Assembly: GCA_013314855.1 (NCBI GenBank)
Contig: JABUEW010000007.1
Location: 1 to 58,801 of the forward strand
Source: Bacillota bacterium
GTDB taxonomy: Bacteria; Bacillota; Clostridia; Acetivibrionales; DUMC01
Direction: 5' to 3'
DNA: 58,801 nucleotides
Part shown: positions 44,107-54,121 of the stretch, piece after piece
Layout: the number at the start of each line of letters is the position of its first letter
Numbering within the stretch: the first letter of the stretch is position 1
Program-made: the position numbers and the translations under genes
The notes under the pieces: generated by a model
Seen by the model: only the letters and a program-made list of their open reading frames with translations
Database searches by the model: none
What the model was told of the DNA's origin: nothing

Positions 44107-45348
44107 GTGTTGATTACAAAGAAAATTGAAAATGGAGTTAAAAGAATAAAGAATCTTTTAAAGAAGCCACAGGCACAAAGAACGAAGGTAATTGCTTTAA
44201 TTACCGGGTGTGTGTTTATGTGCTTTTTTTTATTTGTGGTGGTAAAATTTTTGTATGAAAATAATAAAAGCAGAATAGGGATAGATGACGGAATTGGGAA
44301 TAATTCTGCAAATAACCGGGGAAACAAATCCCAGGAAAGGCCAGTAGAACCGGTTGTGCATAAAATCATAGAAACAAAAGTAAACGGGCTGGAGCAGGTA
44401 ATCAATATTCTTGAAATACATCCTGCCTCGGACAAAGTAAAAATCAAACCTGTATTATCTCATAACAGCCTTTACGGCTTTGAGCTTTTAAGTGAAATGG
44501 TGGAAAGGCATAAAGCCTATGCTGCCGTAAATGGAGGATTTTTTTATGAATATGGGGATCCTTCGGGTATGGTGGTAATTGATGGTGAGATTATTACTGC
44601 ATCAACAGGCAAGTATCCTGTCTTTATTATCAGCAATGGAAAAGTGGAATTAAAGGAGATAGAAACGAAGCTATGGATGAAATCCGATAAAACCGTCCTG
44701 GAATTGGATGGTATTAATGCCTGGGGAAAAGCAGGGGAATGGATTATATTTACCAGAAAGTATGGGACCACTAATAAAACTCCTGATGGAATAAATAAAC
44801 CCAATATTACTATAGTGATAGAAGATAATGTAATTACAAGAATTATTAAAGACAGCGGCGAGACCGAAATTCCAAAGAATGGAATGCTGCTTGCCTATAT
44901 AAAGCCTGAAAGGAGTACAATTTACGATAACATACCTTTTACAATAGGTGAAAGGGTTGAATTTTCATACCAGCCGTTTCTGGGAACAGACGGGCAGGCC
45001 TATGAATGCGGAAGCTGGATAATTAAAGATGGTGAAATTGTGATTGGCGAGCGTGACCCGTGGATAGGGGTGCTTACAAATAGGGACCCCAGGACCGCCA
45101 TAGGCATAAAGGAAAGCGGGGAAGTGGTTCTTTTTACCGTGGACGGAAGGCAGCCGGGGTATAGTTATGGGTTTACCGGCCAGGAGCTTGGAGAATTTCT
45201 TCTGGAATATGGTGTCAAATATGCTGCCATGCTGGATGGGGGAGCATCTACCGAAATGATTATTAATGGTAAAATAGTAAATAGGACTTCTTTTAAAGGT
45301 ACTGAAAGGCCTCTGGCCGGCGGTATAATTGTGGAATATGATGAATGA
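44107..45348 (+). CDS. Phosphodiester glycosidase (NAGPA) family membrane protein
   Basis: 413 residues from GTG 44107; the start is uncertain because no close ribosome site is visible. One membrane segment (about 28-53, IALITGCVFMCFFLFVVVKF) places the C-terminal domain outside. That domain is NAGPA (PF09992-like): HKAYAAVNGGFFYEYGDPSG, RDPRTAIGIKESGEVVLFTV and AMLDGGASTEMIINGK. Family members hydrolyse GlcNAc-1-phosphodiester bonds or act on teichoic-acid-like polymers and spore or wall glycans. It follows the flagellar genes on the same strand without a visible terminator. Confidence 0.88.
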   Translation: MLITKKIENGVKRIKNLLKKPQAQRTKVIALITGCVFMCFFLFVVVKFLYENNKSRIGIDDGIGNNSANNRGNKSQERPVEPVVHKIIETKVNGLEQVINILEIHPASDKVKIKPVLSHNSLYGFELLSEMVERHKAYAAVNGGFFYEYGDPSGMVVIDGEIITASTGKYPVFIISNGKVELKEIETKLWMKSDKTVLELDGINAWGKAGEWIIFTRKYGTTNKTPDGINKPNITIVIEDNVITRIIKDSGETEIPKNGMLLAYIKPERSTIYDNIPFTIGERVEFSYQPFLGTDGQAYECGSWIIKDGEIVIGERDPWIGVLTNRDPRTAIGIKESGEVVLFTVDGRQPGYSYGFTGQELGEFLLEYGVKYAAMLDGGASTEMIINGKIVNRTSFKGTERPLAGGIIVEYDE

Positions 45349-45621
45349 TATTCGGGAGGAAGTATAATATTAGCCCGTCAAAGCGATCTATGTGTATCCG
45401 CTGCAGGAAGATTTCAGGGCTTGTCTTAAGGGAGAAAAGCCGTATAAGGTGGTGGAGCCGGATGAGTAAACGTAAGGAAAAGCTGCTAAGAAAGCAGCAA
45501 GAACGTGAGAGGAAGCTTCAGGAGTTCGGCGAGGCCTCAGACATTGTAAATAATTCTGGTGTGTGATATACTTTTTATCAAAGGGTGTTTTTTGTGAAAA
45601 GTGTTAAAAAGGGGTGGTTTA
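45349..45621 (+). other. Intergenic stretch with possible short coding remnants
   Basis: Two short reading frames are suggestive but unsupported. One (45416-45468 region) reads VYPLQEDFRACLKGEKPYKV and ends in a stop. The next, MSKRKEKLLRKQQERERKLQ from an ATG near 45462, runs to 45566 and is a charged helix. Neither has a recognisable family. This is perhaps the remains of a small gene pair. Confidence 0.25.
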
Positions 45622-46981
45622 ATGGCTCGCTTTCTAAAATCCAATAATGCTTTTTACAATTTTTTAATTTCTTATATCTTAATATTGATACTGCCGATTA
45701 TTATCCTCGATGGATAATTGGGAAAACACGGGTTTTAATGAGTATGAAATGATCGAAAAATTGATAGAATCTTCTCTGTATGAACTGTCAGTCTTGAAAG
45801 AAAACTTAAAAACCCAGTTACCTATTTTACGTTCCAACTTTCTGAATAACTTTATAAAAGGCAGAATTAAATCATTAGAGGATATAACCGATAAATTAAA
45901 ATTTCTAGATTTGAACCTGGACTTTAAAGCTTATAACATAGTTTTGCTTTATATAAGAAAAAAGAAGTCTTCCGGTTTAAGTGGCGAAGATATGATAAGG
46001 ATTTCATTTCTCAATATTGCAAGTGCTGAACTAATTGAAAGGTGTATAAACAGGGATTATGCAGGCTACGCTATTGAAATGGAAAATGACAAGATAGCAT
46101 TGATTTTAGATACCGGGTATTTGCAAAATTTTTATGAAGGACCCAGAGAAATATTAACGCAATTGAAGAATTATCTAAATGATACTATCTTAATGGACGT
46201 TGCCATGGGCGTAAGCTGTCAATTTTACAATATGCAAGAGATTGGAAAGGCGTATGAGCAGGCGGAGAGGGCTTTAAACTACAGTATAATAAAGGGAAAG
46301 GACATAACGGAATTTGATGAATTGGAACAGATAACGGATATGTACCATTTTTCTGTGGAACAGGCGGTACAGCTTTCAAATTATCTGAAAATAGGAGATG
46401 AAAAATCAATAGAGGTACTGCTGGACTCAGTTTACAGGGAAAACATTATAGAAAAGAAACTGCCTCCGGAAAAGATTAAAAGCTTGATTTTTGATATTTA
46501 TAATACTGTTATAAAGACTCTCTGGGATTTAAATATTGAAATTGGAGAAGATTTACCGATTGAGGAACTGTTATTGAAGAATAATATTACGGTTACGTTT
46601 TCCAAGATAAAAGAAAAAATTGCTTCCGTCTGTAAAATTGTTAAATACGAATGGGAGAATAAGACCAAAAGAATTATTAATGAAATACTTGCTTTTATTG
46701 ACGATAATATATCGGACTACAATCTCAATCTTGAAACTGTTGCAGATAAGTTTGGCAAATCAAGTAAGTATTTAAGCAAAATTTTTAAAGAAGAAACGAA
46801 TAGCAATTTTTGGGACTATGTAAATTATAAAAGGGTAGAACTGGCAAAACAATATCTTAAGGGACAGGATATATCATATGCTTATAAAAAGGCCGGCTTT
46901 TGTTCCTTGAGCACGTTCATGCGCGTATTTAAAAAATATACAGGGATAACTCCGGGACAGTATAAAGAAATTTCCAAATGA
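45622..46981 (+). pseudogene. AraC-family regulator (YesN-like), broken by internal deletion
   Basis: An ATG at 45622 with AGGGGTGG upstream encodes a normal N-terminal membrane segment (MARFLKSNNAFYNFLISYIL) and stops after 31 residues at 45717. The rest of the protein follows in the +1 frame from 45710, 423 residues with no ribosome site: a middle region (YELSVLKENLKTQLPILRSN; FKAYNIVLLYIRK) and an intact AraC HTH pair at its end (DKFGKSSKYLSKIFKEETNS; AGFCSLSTFMRVFKKYTGI). The extracytoplasmic sensor and second membrane helix, about 250 residues in relatives, are missing. It probably was the activator of the lpl locus that follows. A soluble DNA-binding product could exist only if 45710 or another start is used. 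Confidence 0.82.
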
Positions 46982-47083
46982 TGGTAACATTTTGATTTCA
47001 AAAAAAGAGGAAATTTGAATATTGAATAGAAAAATGAGAATGTAAAAAGCGGAATTTTAAGAATCGGGATGGAATTGTAAAGA

Positions 47084-47112
47084 TTTACACCTGTTACCTT
47101 GCATAGTATTAT
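47084..47112 (+). promoter_or_regulatory. Sigma-A promoter of transporter operon 2
   Basis: TTTACA (47084-47089), 17-nt spacer, TATTAT (47107-47112). It lies 24 nt before the start codon of the LplB-type gene, with the AAGGGGG ribosome site in between. Confidence 0.6.
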
Positions 47113-47135
47113 TTCAAGCAAGGGGGAAAACGTGA

Positions 47136-48098
47136 ATGAGTGTTACTTTAAAATCAGAGATAAATCATCTGAGTATAAACAAAAAGAGAATCTCTACTAC
47201 ATTTATAATAAGACAGTGGCAAAAAAATAAATATGTCTACATTATGGCTGTTCCTGTTCTGTTGTATTATATAATATTCCACTATTGGCCTATGTATGGA
47301 GCAATTATTGCTTTTAAGGATTTTTCGCCTAGCAAAGGTATACTTGGAAGCCCATGGTGCGGTTTTGACCATTTTGAGATGTTTTTTACAAGCTACTATA
47401 TTGTACGACTAATAAGAAACACATTGCTTTTAAGTATATACAATATCATATTTTCATTTCCTGCTCCAATCATTCTGGCATTGATGCTTAATGAAGTCCG
47501 AAATAAATACTATAAAAGCCTTGTCCAGACAATCAGCTACTTGCCTCATTTTATATCTTTAGTTGTTATAATAGGCATGGTACTGGAATTCACTTCAAGA
47601 GAAGGGCTGATAAATGATATTATTGCCATATTTGGTATTGAGAGGATACCATTCATGATAGATACTAAATGGTTTAGATCGGTCTATATAGCCTCTGACA
47701 TATGGCAGAGTGTAGGCTGGAATTCAATTATTTATCTTGCTGCATTATCCAATATTAATCCTAACCTATATGAAGCAGCAAATATTGACGGGGCAGGCAG
47801 ATGGCGTCAGATGCTAAATGTAACGCTACCAGGAATTGCACCAACAGTTATAATATTGCTGATACTAAGAATAGGCAACCTTATGTCTGTAGGCTACGAA
47901 AAGATAATTCTGATGTACAATCCTACAATTTATGAAACAGCAGATGTGATTTCCAGCTTTGTTTACAGAAAAGGAATTCTGGAAATGAGTTACAGCTACT
48001 CTACAGCAATAGGCTTATTTAATTCCATTATAAATTTTTTGCTTCTTATTCTGGCAAATACTGTAAGTAGAAATGTAAGCGAGACCAGTCTTTGGTAG
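47136..48098 (+). CDS. Sugar ABC transporter permease (LplB type), copy 2
   Basis: 320 residues from ATG with AAGGGGG upstream. It has six expected membrane helices, the opening signature WPMYGAIIAFKDFSPSKGIL, the EAA loop (YEAANIDGAGRWRQ) and the typical end SRNVSETSLW. It is first gene of the second importer locus and pairs with the LplC-type permease 13 nt downstream. It appears intact although its upstream regulator is broken. Confidence 0.95.
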   Translation: MSVTLKSEINHLSINKKRISTTFIIRQWQKNKYVYIMAVPVLLYYIIFHYWPMYGAIIAFKDFSPSKGILGSPWCGFDHFEMFFTSYYIVRLIRNTLLLSIYNIIFSFPAPIILALMLNEVRNKYYKSLVQTISYLPHFISLVVIIGMVLEFTSREGLINDIIAIFGIERIPFMIDTKWFRSVYIASDIWQSVGWNSIIYLAALSNINPNLYEAANIDGAGRWRQMLNVTLPGIAPTVIILLILRIGNLMSVGYEKIILMYNPTIYETADVISSFVYRKGILEMSYSYSTAIGLFNSIINFLLLILANTVSRNVSETSLW

Positions 48099-48111
48099 GA
48101 GGAATAAAAGA

Positions 48112-48990
48112 ATGCAGAAGAGAAAAAGCATATCTGAAATTACTTTTGATACCATAAATCACTTTATTTTATTTTTGCTGGTTATAATAACCATATATCC
48201 TTTTCTTTATGTTTTATTTGCTTCTTTAAGTGACCCTTTGAAGGTATTGCAGGGCGGTTCACTTCTACTGTGGCCGCACGGGTTTAATCTGGACGCATAT
48301 AAAATGGTTTTTAAAAATCCAATGGTCATGATAGGATACAGGAATACAATTATATATGTGGTCACAGGCACTGCAATAAATATGCTGTTGACTTCATTCG
48401 GTGCGTACGTATTATCCCGCAGAGATTTATACGGAAAAAGCTTCTTCATGTTTTTGATTGTATTTACAATGTTTTTTAGCGGAGGCTTGATCCCGCTATA
48501 TCTTCTTGTAAACAAGCTTAATATGACAAACACGGTATGGGCTATGGTTATACCGGGTGCTATAAGTACCTGGAATCTTATTATAATGCGGACCTCTTTT
48601 GTAAGTATGCCGGAAAGTCTGGTTGAATCGGCGAAAATGGATGGAGCCAATGATTTTTATGTTTTGTTTAAAATTATTTTACCCCTGTCACTGCCCATAA
48701 TTTCAGTAATGATACTTTTTTATGGAGTTTCGCACTGGAACAGCTGGTTTAATGCAATGATATTTTTGAGAAAAAGAGAATTATATCCCCTTCAACTCGT
48801 ATTGAGGGAGATATTAATAAGTAACAGTACCGACTCAATGACCATTGGTATAACAGGTGATGTAGCTCCGGTAGCGGAAAATATAAAATATGCTACTGTC
48901 ATGGTCGCTACCATCCCTATTTTGCTTATATATCCGTTTTTGCAGAAGTATTTTGTTAAAGGTGTAATGATAGGCGCAATTAAAGAATAG
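48112..48990 (+). CDS. Sugar ABC transporter permease (LplC type), copy 2
   Basis: 292 residues from ATG with AGGAGG upstream. Membrane helices and the EAA loop (ESAKMDGANDFYVLFK) are present, as is the family ending FLQKYFVKGVMIGAIKE. Between this gene and the binding-protein gene, 135 bases include a second GGAGGGG followed by a five-codon ORF at 49026, probably without meaning. Confidence 0.95.
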   Translation: MQKRKSISEITFDTINHFILFLLVIITIYPFLYVLFASLSDPLKVLQGGSLLLWPHGFNLDAYKMVFKNPMVMIGYRNTIIYVVTGTAINMLLTSFGAYVLSRRDLYGKSFFMFLIVFTMFFSGGLIPLYLLVNKLNMTNTVWAMVIPGAISTWNLIIMRTSFVSMPESLVESAKMDGANDFYVLFKIILPLSLPIISVMILFYGVSHWNSWFNAMIFLRKRELYPLQLVLREILISNSTDSMTIGITGDVAPVAENIKYATVMVATIPILLIYPFLQKYFVKGVMIGAIKE

Positions 48991-49125
48991 CTTTCGACAG
49001 ATTGAATATTAAGAAAGGAGGGGCAATGCAAAAACACGTATAATCCGCACACATATAATCCCAAAGCTTACTTTATTATAAAAAATTATAAAAACAAATT
49101 ATTTTAAAAGAGAGGAGATGTTTTT

Positions 49126-50811
49126 ATGTTGTTGAGAAGGACTTTATATGCGCTATTGGCAGTATTGATGGTCGTGACATTAGTAACGGCATGTTCGGTG
49201 AAAAAGGACGTAGCCGGGGGAAGTACAGGGGATAATGCCCAGACTAATACGCAGGCGGGCAAGGATGATAAAAAAGGCACAGACACAGATGAGCTGGGAC
49301 TTCCGATAGTAAAGGAACCTTTGACTCTTACTTATTTTGTCCCGCTTAATGCCAATGCTGCCGCTGTTGTCAAGAATTACGGAGAAATTGAGTGCATGAA
49401 GGTAATCAAGGAAAAGACAGGCATTGATATTGAGTGGCTGCACCCGCCGGCAGGACAGGAGGCGGAGCAATTTAACCTTATGATAAGCACCAATAACCTG
49501 CCCGATATGATTGAATATAACTGGACAAATTATGCGGGAGGACCAGAAAAAGCATTACAGGATGGTGTATTTATAAGGCTGAATGAAGTAATTGACAAGT
49601 ACGCTCCCAATCTTAAGAAGATATTGAATGATAATCCCCAGGTTAAAAAGCAGGTAACCACGGATAGCGGCCTTATTTATACCTTCCCGTATTTGCAACT
49701 GGATCCGGAGCTGGAAGGGCCGTTCAGGGGGTTCCAGATAAGGAAGGACTGGCTGGATAAATTGAATTTGAAAATGCCGGAAACCATTGATGAGTGGTAT
49801 GGTGTTTTAACGGCCTTCAAGAAAAATGACCCTAACGGCAATGGAAAAGATGACGAGATACCTTTTGGGGCGGTAGGCGGGTCCACAGGTTCTGAATTGA
49901 GAAATTTCATGACTGCCTGGGGAATGACAGCGGATTATGGAGGATGGTACAAGATAGATGATAAAATCCAGTTTGCTTTTTCGCAGCCTGAATACTTTGA
50001 GTTCCTAAAAACAATGGCAAAATGGTATAAAGAAGGATTAATAGATCCGGATTATGCCATCACTGATGCAAAAGCGTTTGATAGCAAGGTTACAACCAGT
50101 AGGATAGGTTCATATTTCGGATATCCGGCTTCACGCCTTGGGAGATATATGACTCTTATGGAGAAAGAAAATCCTAGTGTTAAGCTGGCAGGAGTTCCGT
50201 ACCCTGTTTTAAAAAAGGGTGATAAACCTGTTGTAGGCCATAAAAACAATAATTTCATTGGTATAGGGACGGTAATAACAACGAAGAACAAGCATGTGGA
50301 AGAGTCTGCCAGGTGGCTTGATTTCAGGTTCAGCAAGGAAGGACACATGCTGTTGGATTATGGAATTGAAGGAAAGAGCTATATTATGAAAGACGGTGTT
50401 CCTGTATATACCGAGGAAATTACAAAGAATCCGGAGGGGCTACCTATTTCGCGTGCACTAGCAAAATATTGTATGGCATCCTGGGGAACCCCGAGGGTAC
50501 ATGATTTTCAAAGTGAAAAGCAGATGCAGGCCCGTCCTGAACAGGTTGAGGCTCTAAAAGTATGGTTCATACCTTCAAAAGACAGGAACCTGCCTCCCAT
50601 TACGCAGAGCCCTGAAGAAAGTCAGAAATATGCAAAAATAATGAATGAAATCAATACCTTTATAAATGAAACAGAAAATAAAGTAATTATGGGTGTAATA
50701 GCAATAGAGAATTTTAATTTCGATGAATATGTAAAAACATTGAAAGGCATGGGGTTGGATGAGGCGATAAAGATACAGCAGGCAGCCCTTGACAGATACA
50801 ACCGGAGATAA
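49126..50811 (+). CDS. Sugar ABC transporter solute-binding lipoprotein (LplA type), copy 2
   Basis: 561 residues from ATG with GAGGAGATG upstream. The lipoprotein signal ends LVTAC (Cys23), followed by a Gly/Thr/Lys linker and the family-1 binding domain (GIDIEWLHPPAGQEAEQFNL; STNNLPDMIEYNWTNYAGG; RKDWLDKLNLKMPETIDEW). It completes the second importer. Sequence differences from copies 1 and 3 suggest a different ligand. Confidence 0.94.
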   Translation: MLLRRTLYALLAVLMVVTLVTACSVKKDVAGGSTGDNAQTNTQAGKDDKKGTDTDELGLPIVKEPLTLTYFVPLNANAAAVVKNYGEIECMKVIKEKTGIDIEWLHPPAGQEAEQFNLMISTNNLPDMIEYNWTNYAGGPEKALQDGVFIRLNEVIDKYAPNLKKILNDNPQVKKQVTTDSGLIYTFPYLQLDPELEGPFRGFQIRKDWLDKLNLKMPETIDEWYGVLTAFKKNDPNGNGKDDEIPFGAVGGSTGSELRNFMTAWGMTADYGGWYKIDDKIQFAFSQPEYFEFLKTMAKWYKEGLIDPDYAITDAKAFDSKVTTSRIGSYFGYPASRLGRYMTLMEKENPSVKLAGVPYPVLKKGDKPVVGHKNNNFIGIGTVITTKNKHVEESARWLDFRFSKEGHMLLDYGIEGKSYIMKDGVPVYTEEITKNPEGLPISRALAKYCMASWGTPRVHDFQSEKQMQARPEQVEALKVWFIPSKDRNLPPITQSPEESQKYAKIMNEINTFINETENKVIMGVIAIENFNFDEYVKTLKGMGLDEAIKIQQAALDRYNRR

Positions 50812-50978
50812 GGAACCATTATATAGTAAACATTTGAATAAACTGTTTCGGCTTCGTGGAAAGGCCGGAGGGCGGCTGATGTATTGCAATATCTAAGGCT
50901 GCTTTTCCGGCTTATCTTTCTGAATGTAAATATCTATAGTGAATAAAGTGAATAAATAAGATATGGAGGTATAGTATT

Positions 50979-51993
50979 ATGAAACATAGAAACTTATACG
51001 CCCGGCACAAAAGGGACAGTTGTACCTTATAATATGCATCTTGCTTTTGCCCGGATGCTTTTGACACTGTATGATGTTAATGGAAATTCTACTTACATTG
51101 ATAAGGTAAAAAAACAAAATACTTATTTTAAAAACAGGCTGATAGCCAACGGTACGGCATATAAATGGTACTATAACGGTACAAGCGGTACTATAGAGGA
51201 TACATCTCACGGTATGATCGATATTGGTTCTGCGATAGATATGTTCAGACATGGACTGGTATTCAGCGGAGATGACATGGAAAAGTTCACTGATACGCTT
51301 ACAGAGGTCATGTGGAATAAATCAATTACGAGTCCAACTGTAACGAAATATGTTGATGGTACTGGTGATACGACAACCTATACACGTTCACTTATAAACT
51401 GGTTGGAACTTTCACAATTCGATAAGAATGTGTGGCCTATTGCCGCCGAACAGTATAGAAACTATACACCTTCAAAGAGCACAGACTTCCAGGTATTAAG
51501 TCAGATTATGAAATGGGATCCTGTAAAGCTTGTAAACCAAGGATTTGAACTTAAATCCAGTTTTGACAGTACACAACCGGCAAGATGGGTTCGCTGGCAA
51601 TCCGATTCAACCACAGTATATTTAGATTCTACAAATAGATCTACGGGAGACTATGGACTGACTATAAAGGCAAATGGAACAAGTTGGCAAAAACTATACC
51701 AGACCTGGGATGGGTGGATACCGTCTGCCACTTACGTTGTAACCTTCGATGGTAAGACGGATGGTACGGGCGCTGGGGGTGAAATTGTGATTAGAAATGA
51801 GACAACAGGGACGGTGTTAGCATCATACAACTTCATCAACTCGACATGGCAGACTATGACATTCACATTTACTGCCCCGTCAAATGCTACCGATACGGTA
51901 AGAGTCTATTTAGGAAATAAAAATTATACGGTAACAGGTGGGAAAGCTCATTTTGACAATGTAAAAATAAAAAAGTCTGACGACAGTTGGTAA
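50979..51993 (+). pseudogene. 5'-truncated carbohydrate-active protein with CBM-like end
   Basis: A GGAGGT site and ATG at 50979 start a frame that ends after 17 codons. From about 50990 onward a different frame encodes the rest of a larger protein: NIETYTPGTKGTVVPYNMHL, then an alpha/alpha-barrel-like segment (ARMLLTLYDVNGNSTYIDKV; EDTSHGMIDIGSAIDMF) and a beta-sandwich carbohydrate-binding domain from about residue 165 (LVNQGFELKSSFDSTQPARW; KAHFDNVKIKK). The last 319 residues form an open frame from an ATG at 51034. The signal peptide and N-terminal catalytic part are lost. The segment resembles C5-epimerase/lyase-type barrels, but I cannot assign an activity. It is probably the enzyme gene of the second lpl locus, now inactive. 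Confidence 0.7.
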
Positions 51994-52200
51994 ATGTATG
52001 ATTTGCAGCTAGGCGACAGCGCAATGAGTTTTTCACAGGAAATTACTTAAAATGTAATTGGAATCTAATGATGGCATAAGAATAGTGTTAGCAGTCACTC
52101 TCTTTGGGAATGAAAAAATCACCTTTTTTGAGACTGTAGGGACAAAAAAGCTATAGTTAAGTTGTATTAAAGCTAATAAAAGAATCCCCTATATACTAAG
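51994..52200. other. Non-coding stretch before the inverted-repeat element
   Basis: No gene is seen. A hairpin-like AAAAAATCACCTTTTTT stretch near 52105-52125 may act as a terminator for the truncated gene. Confidence 0.3.
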
Positions 52201-52625
52201 GGTAGTGTCAAACCCATGATTTGGTATTGGTTTGAACACTCCGTTTTTTATTAACTTTATATTATAACGGATGGTTCCATAACCGAAAAAATAATTAGAA
52301 AAGAAATTATTTTAAAGGAGGAACCATCCGCTTATAAACTTGATTTTAGTATTAATACTTATTTTAGCTTCTATCGCTATTTTTTACTTATGTTACTTCA
52401 TCAGACTACTTTAACAAGTCATCATCAACTGGGCAAAATGTTGGCAACACGCTTTTTGTTGTCAACGCTTTGTCCACAGGTTATCCATGCCCCGAGCGGG
52501 TTATCCATCAAATCCACAGCCCATTAAATTTTAAATTTTCAATGTCCAAAGCTCAAACCAGTCTCAATGTTTTTTCTCCTTACTTTTTCCCCTTTTCATT
52601 TTTTCATAAAACTTTTGACACTACC
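52201..52625. mobile_element. 425-bp inverted-repeat element (MITE or IS remnant)
   Basis: Perfect 12-bp terminal inverted repeats, GGTAGTGTCAAA at 52201-52212 and TTTGACACTACC at 52614-52625, bound a segment without a transposase ORF. No target duplication is evident. Inside, CGGATGGTTCC (about 52267) and GGAACCATCCG (about 52321) form an 11-bp inverted pair that covers an AGGAGG sequence. A cluster of TTATCCA/TCCACA motifs lies at 52471-52520. The family is not assigned. Confidence 0.65.
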
Positions 52626-52632
52626 TCCCATA

Positions 52633-54054
52633 TTACGCTCTAATGGCTTTTTTAATTTCTTTCATTACTTCTAGAGTTTTATCTCCAATACTGCCATCCT
52701 GATAAATTCCTAAATTCATGGTAATAACCCCTCCATTTTTCATACAACCTTTTATATATGAGATTAACGTTTCAGCATTATAATGGGGATCTTCTACCTC
52801 CGTTTCCGGCTTTTTATGAACCCATGGATCATCCATAATAATAAGAGCATGGCTTTGAAGACCTTTCCCAGCTCCATTTTCTATATACCTACTTTTCATT
52901 ATCTCACCTATACCTCCGACCTCACCTGCCCAGTATTCCTGGTATAAAGTATTTACAGGTAAAATCCAATAGTTGAATGCACATATCCTTTCAGAATTCC
53001 CCTCTTTTGCAGCTCTGAACAATACTTCGATTGGAAAGCTGCCAAAGTGCATATATGGCTGGTAGCAGCTATCAAACCAGTATCCGGCTATAGCTTTTTT
53101 ATAGCGAAGGCCTATCTCCCGGAGTACCTCACAGGTTGTTTCAATATAGTCATCTTTACAAGACATATCCATTCTAACTTCATCTCTGTAGAAGGTGCTC
53201 CCATCAATATTTTTCAAGCGTGGAGATGAAACATAAGCAGCGAAAGGATTTAAATAAAGCATCAACCGTACATTCTTCGACGCCAATGCAGAAGCTAATT
53301 CAGCGATCAAATCACGTTCGGTTGTCCATCCAGGATATAATCTTTCCCATGACTGGATTGGGGCAGGGAAATGTGGTTTTGCATGATTAGCGGTGAAGAT
53401 GATATATCCTGCTCCTGTTAACTCAACCATATCTGCAAAAGCTTTCACATTGAAATCCATTACTGCATCTCTATATGGCTTTAGCTTGCCATGTCTGGGT
53501 TGCGATTGTGCAGTCCAATGAAACATTAATCCGTAGCCCGCATTTACAAACCAATCTGTGCATGCCAAAGACCCGGCAGCCAAATTTTTGTCTTTCTCAA
53601 TTGCTGCTTTTGCCTTAACTGGAGTTAACTCTATTGATGATAATGAAAAATCATAATTATCCACTGATTCAGTAATACTAAACGTAATCCGGTTTGTCCC
53701 CTTTGTTAAAGATATTTTCCCTTTTAAATATTCACGTTCAAAATTCAATAGGTGCTCTGTTGTCTGGAAATAACCTTTTGTCCTTCGGGTTATACCTTGT
53801 ATATTATAACTTCCGGAAAATACATTATATACAATCCCTTCAGAAAAAGATGCATAACATATTGCCACTTCGTAGTCTCCATCTTCTTCCAACTCAATTT
53901 CCCATACTACATAACCCGGTCCGTACCATCTGATTTGTGTATTTGACATATCCTTTTTTAAATTTCCAATAATATCTACAGTCGAAACTGCATATAAGTG
54001 TGTAGTTCTATCTCTATCTATTTTTATTCTCCATATATTATCACTTTGTTGCAT
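52633..54054 (-). CDS. Alpha-L-fucosidase-like glycoside hydrolase (GH29-type), intracellular
   Basis: 473 residues from ATG 54054 with GGAGATG upstream; no signal peptide. Residues about 1-150 form a beta-sandwich accessory domain (GPGYVVWEIELEEDGDYEVA). The barrel follows, with WFVNAGYGLMFHWTAQSQP, TGAGYIIFTANHAKPHFPAP and the GH29-like nucleophile region KKAIAGYWFDSCYQPY, where the Asp is the probable nucleophile. Many distant relatives act on fucose or related sugars. It lies downstream of the third LplABC importer on the same strand, suggesting it hydrolyses the imported oligosaccharide inside the cell. The substrate is uncertain. Confidence 0.8.
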   Translation of the reverse strand: MQQSDNIWRIKIDRDRTTHLYAVSTVDIIGNLKKDMSNTQIRWYGPGYVVWEIELEEDGDYEVAICYASFSEGIVYNVFSGSYNIQGITRRTKGYFQTTEHLLNFEREYLKGKISLTKGTNRITFSITESVDNYDFSLSSIELTPVKAKAAIEKDKNLAAGSLACTDWFVNAGYGLMFHWTAQSQPRHGKLKPYRDAVMDFNVKAFADMVELTGAGYIIFTANHAKPHFPAPIQSWERLYPGWTTERDLIAELASALASKNVRLMLYLNPFAAYVSSPRLKNIDGSTFYRDEVRMDMSCKDDYIETTCEVLREIGLRYKKAIAGYWFDSCYQPYMHFGSFPIEVLFRAAKEGNSERICAFNYWILPVNTLYQEYWAGEVGGIGEIMKSRYIENGAGKGLQSHALIIMDDPWVHKKPETEVEDPHYNAETLISYIKGCMKNGGVITMNLGIYQDGSIGDKTLEVMKEIKKAIRA

Positions 54055-54121
54055 AATACATCTCCTCTCTCAATAAATCTTAAATTTTTTCATTAACTTT
54101 GATTATTATAGAATTTCAAAA

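Noticed and set aside
43716-44447. 243-codon minus-strand frame opposite flgJ and the NAGPA gene
   Set aside because: It is hydrophobic antisense of two well-supported plus-strand genes and has no recognisable domain.
45345-45566. 73-codon frame after the NAGPA gene
   Set aside because: It overlaps the preceding gene end, has no ribosome site at its ATG and mixes frames; only noted as possible remnants.
49026-49043. GGAGGGG followed by an ATG and a five-codon frame between lplC and lplA copy 2
   Set aside because: Far too short to be a gene without other evidence; possibly a chance ribosome-like sequence or leader.
52471-52520. Replication origin suggested by DnaA-like boxes
   Set aside because: The motifs are imperfect, confined to a 425-bp inverted-repeat element, and no dnaA, dnaN or replication gene is near.
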